Shown here: one piece after another, positions 5,644 through 6,979 of the stretch
Layout: the number at the start of each line of letters is the position of its first letter
Numbering within the stretch: the stretch's first letter is position 1
DNA from: Cypionkella sp.
GTDB taxonomy: Bacteria > Pseudomonadota > Alphaproteobacteria > Rhodobacterales > Rhodobacteraceae
Length of the DNA stretch: 6,979 bases
Direction of reading: 5' to 3'
Assembly: GCA_018063485.1 (NCBI GenBank)
Contig: JAGPBG010000114.1
Coordinates: 1 to 6,979, forward strand
The notes under the pieces: generated by a model
Databases searched by the model: none
Told to the model about the DNA's origin: nothing
What the model saw: only the letters and a program-made list of their open reading frames with translations
Program-made: the position numbers and the translations under genes

Positions 5644-6897
5644 TCAGCGCAAGGCGCGACCCTTGAAGATTGCCTTTGTGCCGAACTTTGAACGGATGGC
5701 GTCAGTAGCACGCTCGGCTGCGGCACGGGTGTTTGCGTTGGGGTCGAGCAAATCACCCGCCGCCTCTGCTTCGGCCCCATTGACAAGATCACTAAGGCCG
5801 ACGCCGATCAGACGGTAAGGGCCGTTGACGCCAGCATGGTCAAACAATTCCCGTGCCATGCGGTAAATCATGTCCGTCAGTTGTGTCGCAGAAGGCAGGG
5901 TCTGCCGGCGGGTGACCAGTTGGAAATCGGATTTCTTGAGTTTCAGCGTCACGGTCCTGCCAGCCAGCGCCTTGGACTTGGCGCGATCGGCAACCTGTTC
6001 GGACAGTCGCCAAAGATGGCCGTCAAGCAGATCGCTGTTGGAAGTATCCTCAAGGAATGTGGTTTCCTTGCTGATCGACTTCAGCTTTTCGTCGCGATCA
6101 ACACGGCGGTTGTCTTGACCACGGGCAAGATGCCAGAGCCGATCTCCCATTTGACCAAACCGCGCAGAAAGATCGCGGCGGTCCCAGCGCAACAGGTCGG
6201 CAATGGTGCGGATGCCCGCTTTTCCCAGCGCCGTTTGTGTAGCCGAGCCAACGCCCCAGATGATACGCACAGGTTTCGGGCGCAAGAACGCCTCGGTTTC
6301 TTGTGCCCCGATTACCGAAAATCCGCGCGGCTTGTCGAGATCCGAGGCAATTTTTGCAAGAAATTTGTTATGTGACAACCCAACAGAACCCGACAGTCCC
6401 AATTGCTGCTCCATATCGCGCAGCAGCCGGGCGAGCAAAACCGCCGGAGGCGCGCCATGCAGCCGGGCGGTGCCGGTAAGATCGAGGAAGGCTTCGTCAA
6501 GGCTGAGCGGCTCGATGGCCGGAGTCAACACTTCCATCAAGGCACGAATGGCGCGGGAGGCTTCGGCGTAAACCGCCATGCGGGGCTTCACAACTACCGC
6601 CTCGGGGCACAGCTTAAGGGCCTGAAACATCGGCATGGCAGAGTGGACGCCGTGGATACGGGCGAGGTAGCAGCAGGTTGAGACAACCCCACGCGTGCCG
6701 CCGCCGACGATCACGGCCTTGTCGCGTAATTCAGGATTGTCACGTTTCTCAACCGAGGCATAGAAAGCGTCACAATCCATGTGGGCAATCGAAAGCTGGA
6801 ACAACTCGGGATGAGACAGGACGCGGGGAGAGCGGCAAGACGGGCAGCGGGGGCCGCTCTCATAAAGGGACAGACAGTCGCGGCACAGAGAGGGCAT
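5644..6897 (-). CDS. dinB: DNA polymerase IV (Y-family translesion polymerase) with N-terminal Cys-pair extension
   Basis: Pol IV is an error-prone Y-family polymerase that copies past damaged template bases. The 417-residue product has the catalytic carboxylates D41 in HMDCDAFYASVE and D134/E135 in SLDEAFLD, a Y-family palm (NKFLAKIASDLDKP, 177-190), thumb helices with the helix-hairpin-helix wording IIWGVGSATQTALGKAGI (212-229), and a little-finger domain (about 270-370). Unlike E. coli Pol IV (351 residues, starting near the palm) it has about 35 extra N-terminal residues with C5-x2-C8 and C18-x2-C21, like a small zinc-binding knuckle, and a C-terminal tail (381-417). The ATG at 6897 matches the Rhodobacterales-type start MPSLCRDC. 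There is no Shine-Dalgarno sequence, but a promoter lies immediately upstream. The open frame extends to a TTG at 6969, across the promoter, so I reject that start. Confidence 0.95.
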   Translation of the reverse strand: MPSLCRDCLSLYESGPRCPSCRSPRVLSHPELFQLSIAHMDCDAFYASVEKRDNPELRDKAVIVGGGTRGVVSTCCYLARIHGVHSAMPMFQALKLCPEAVVVKPRMAVYAEASRAIRALMEVLTPAIEPLSLDEAFLDLTGTARLHGAPPAVLLARLLRDMEQQLGLSGSVGLSHNKFLAKIASDLDKPRGFSVIGAQETEAFLRPKPVRIIWGVGSATQTALGKAGIRTIADLLRWDRRDLSARFGQMGDRLWHLARGQDNRRVDRDEKLKSISKETTFLEDTSNSDLLDGHLWRLSEQVADRAKSKALAGRTVTLKLKKSDFQLVTRRQTLPSATQLTDMIYRMARELFDHAGVNGPYRLIGVGLSDLVNGAEAEAAGDLLDPNANTRAAAERATDAIRSKFGTKAIFKGRALR

Positions 6898-6906
6898 GAT
6901 GTCGGC

Positions 6907-6935
6907 ATTATGCGGGAGATCGAGCAGGCTGTCCA
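6907..6935 (-). promoter_or_regulatory. sigma70-type promoter of dinB, predicting a nearly leaderless mRNA
   Basis: Minus-strand TGGACA (6935-6930) and CATAAT (6912-6907) each match 5 of 6 consensus bases and are separated by exactly 17 nt. Transcription should start near 6899-6901, only 2-4 nt before the dinB ATG. This fits the absence of a ribosome-binding site. No alphaproteobacterial LexA box (GTTC-N7-GTTC) is visible between the promoter and the window end. Confidence 0.65.
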
Positions 6936-6959
6936 CATGCACGACACAGATGCCGCATA

Positions 6960-6978
6960 TGTAACTCAATGAGTTACA
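6960..6978. repeat. Perfect 19-bp palindrome, operator-like
   Basis: TGTAACTCAATGAGTTACA has 9-bp arms around one central base. Its length, symmetry and AT-rich ends suggest the site of a dimeric repressor or activator (TetR-like regulators often bind such sites, but no family can be named from this). Its centre is about 70 nt upstream of the predicted dinB transcription start, so it may belong to a divergent gene outside the window. Confidence 0.6.
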
Positions 6979-6979
6979 C

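Noticed and set aside
6898..6969. TTG start at 6969 extending dinB by 24 residues
   Set aside because: The extension covers the best promoter in the window and the start codon sits inside the palindrome; family members begin MPSLCRDC-like at 6897.

Overview
The window reads as an ordinary chromosomal segment of an alphaproteobacterium, most likely Rhodobacterales (Rhodobacter/Roseobacter type). The evidence is a compact petABC operon whose cytochrome b matches Rhodobacter numbering at its haem ligands and PEWY loop, a short one-cysteine ribosomal protein L36, and a DNA polymerase IV with the N-terminal Cys-pair extension I associate with this order. No insertion sequence, prophage, CRISPR array, integron or toxin-antitoxin module is visible.

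Layout, left to right. (1) 1-594, plus: the 3' part of an ABC-transporter ATPase resembling the thiamine importer subunit ThiQ, cut by the window edge in its Walker A motif. (2) 599-620: a hairpin terminator between the converging thiQ and petC genes, with its T-rich tail on the petC side. (3) 3337 down to 644, minus: petA (Rieske protein, GTG start), petB (cytochrome b) and petC (cytochrome c1), the three catalytic subunits of the cytochrome bc1 complex, separated by 11 and 19 nt. (4) 3338-3593: a 256-nt gap with a candidate petA promoter and a concentric double inverted repeat forming the likely petA leader. (5) 4196-3594, minus: a YibF-like glutathione S-transferase. (6) 4621-4351, minus: tRNA-Val(GAC), two hairpins, rpmJ, then a strong intrinsic terminator. 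(7) 4622-4767: a divergent intergenic region with a hairpin and an AT-rich promoter-like box. (8) 4768-5643, plus: an N-formylglutamate amidohydrolase family protein. (9) 6897-5644, minus: dinB, whose stop codon directly abuts that of gene 8. (10) 6898-6979: a good sigma70-type promoter for dinB that predicts an almost leaderless mRNA, and a perfect 19-bp palindrome at the window edge.

The PetABC proteins work together: they oxidise ubiquinol at the Qo site, pass electrons through the Rieske cluster and cytochrome c1 to soluble cytochrome c, and pump protons. The other genes are independent housekeeping or accessory functions (thiamine uptake, translation, detoxification, translesion synthesis).

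I found no undescribed multi-gene system. The signals most worth a second look are regulatory: the nested leader structure of petA, the leaderless dinB promoter with its upstream palindrome, and the run of hairpins around tRNA-Val and rpmJ.
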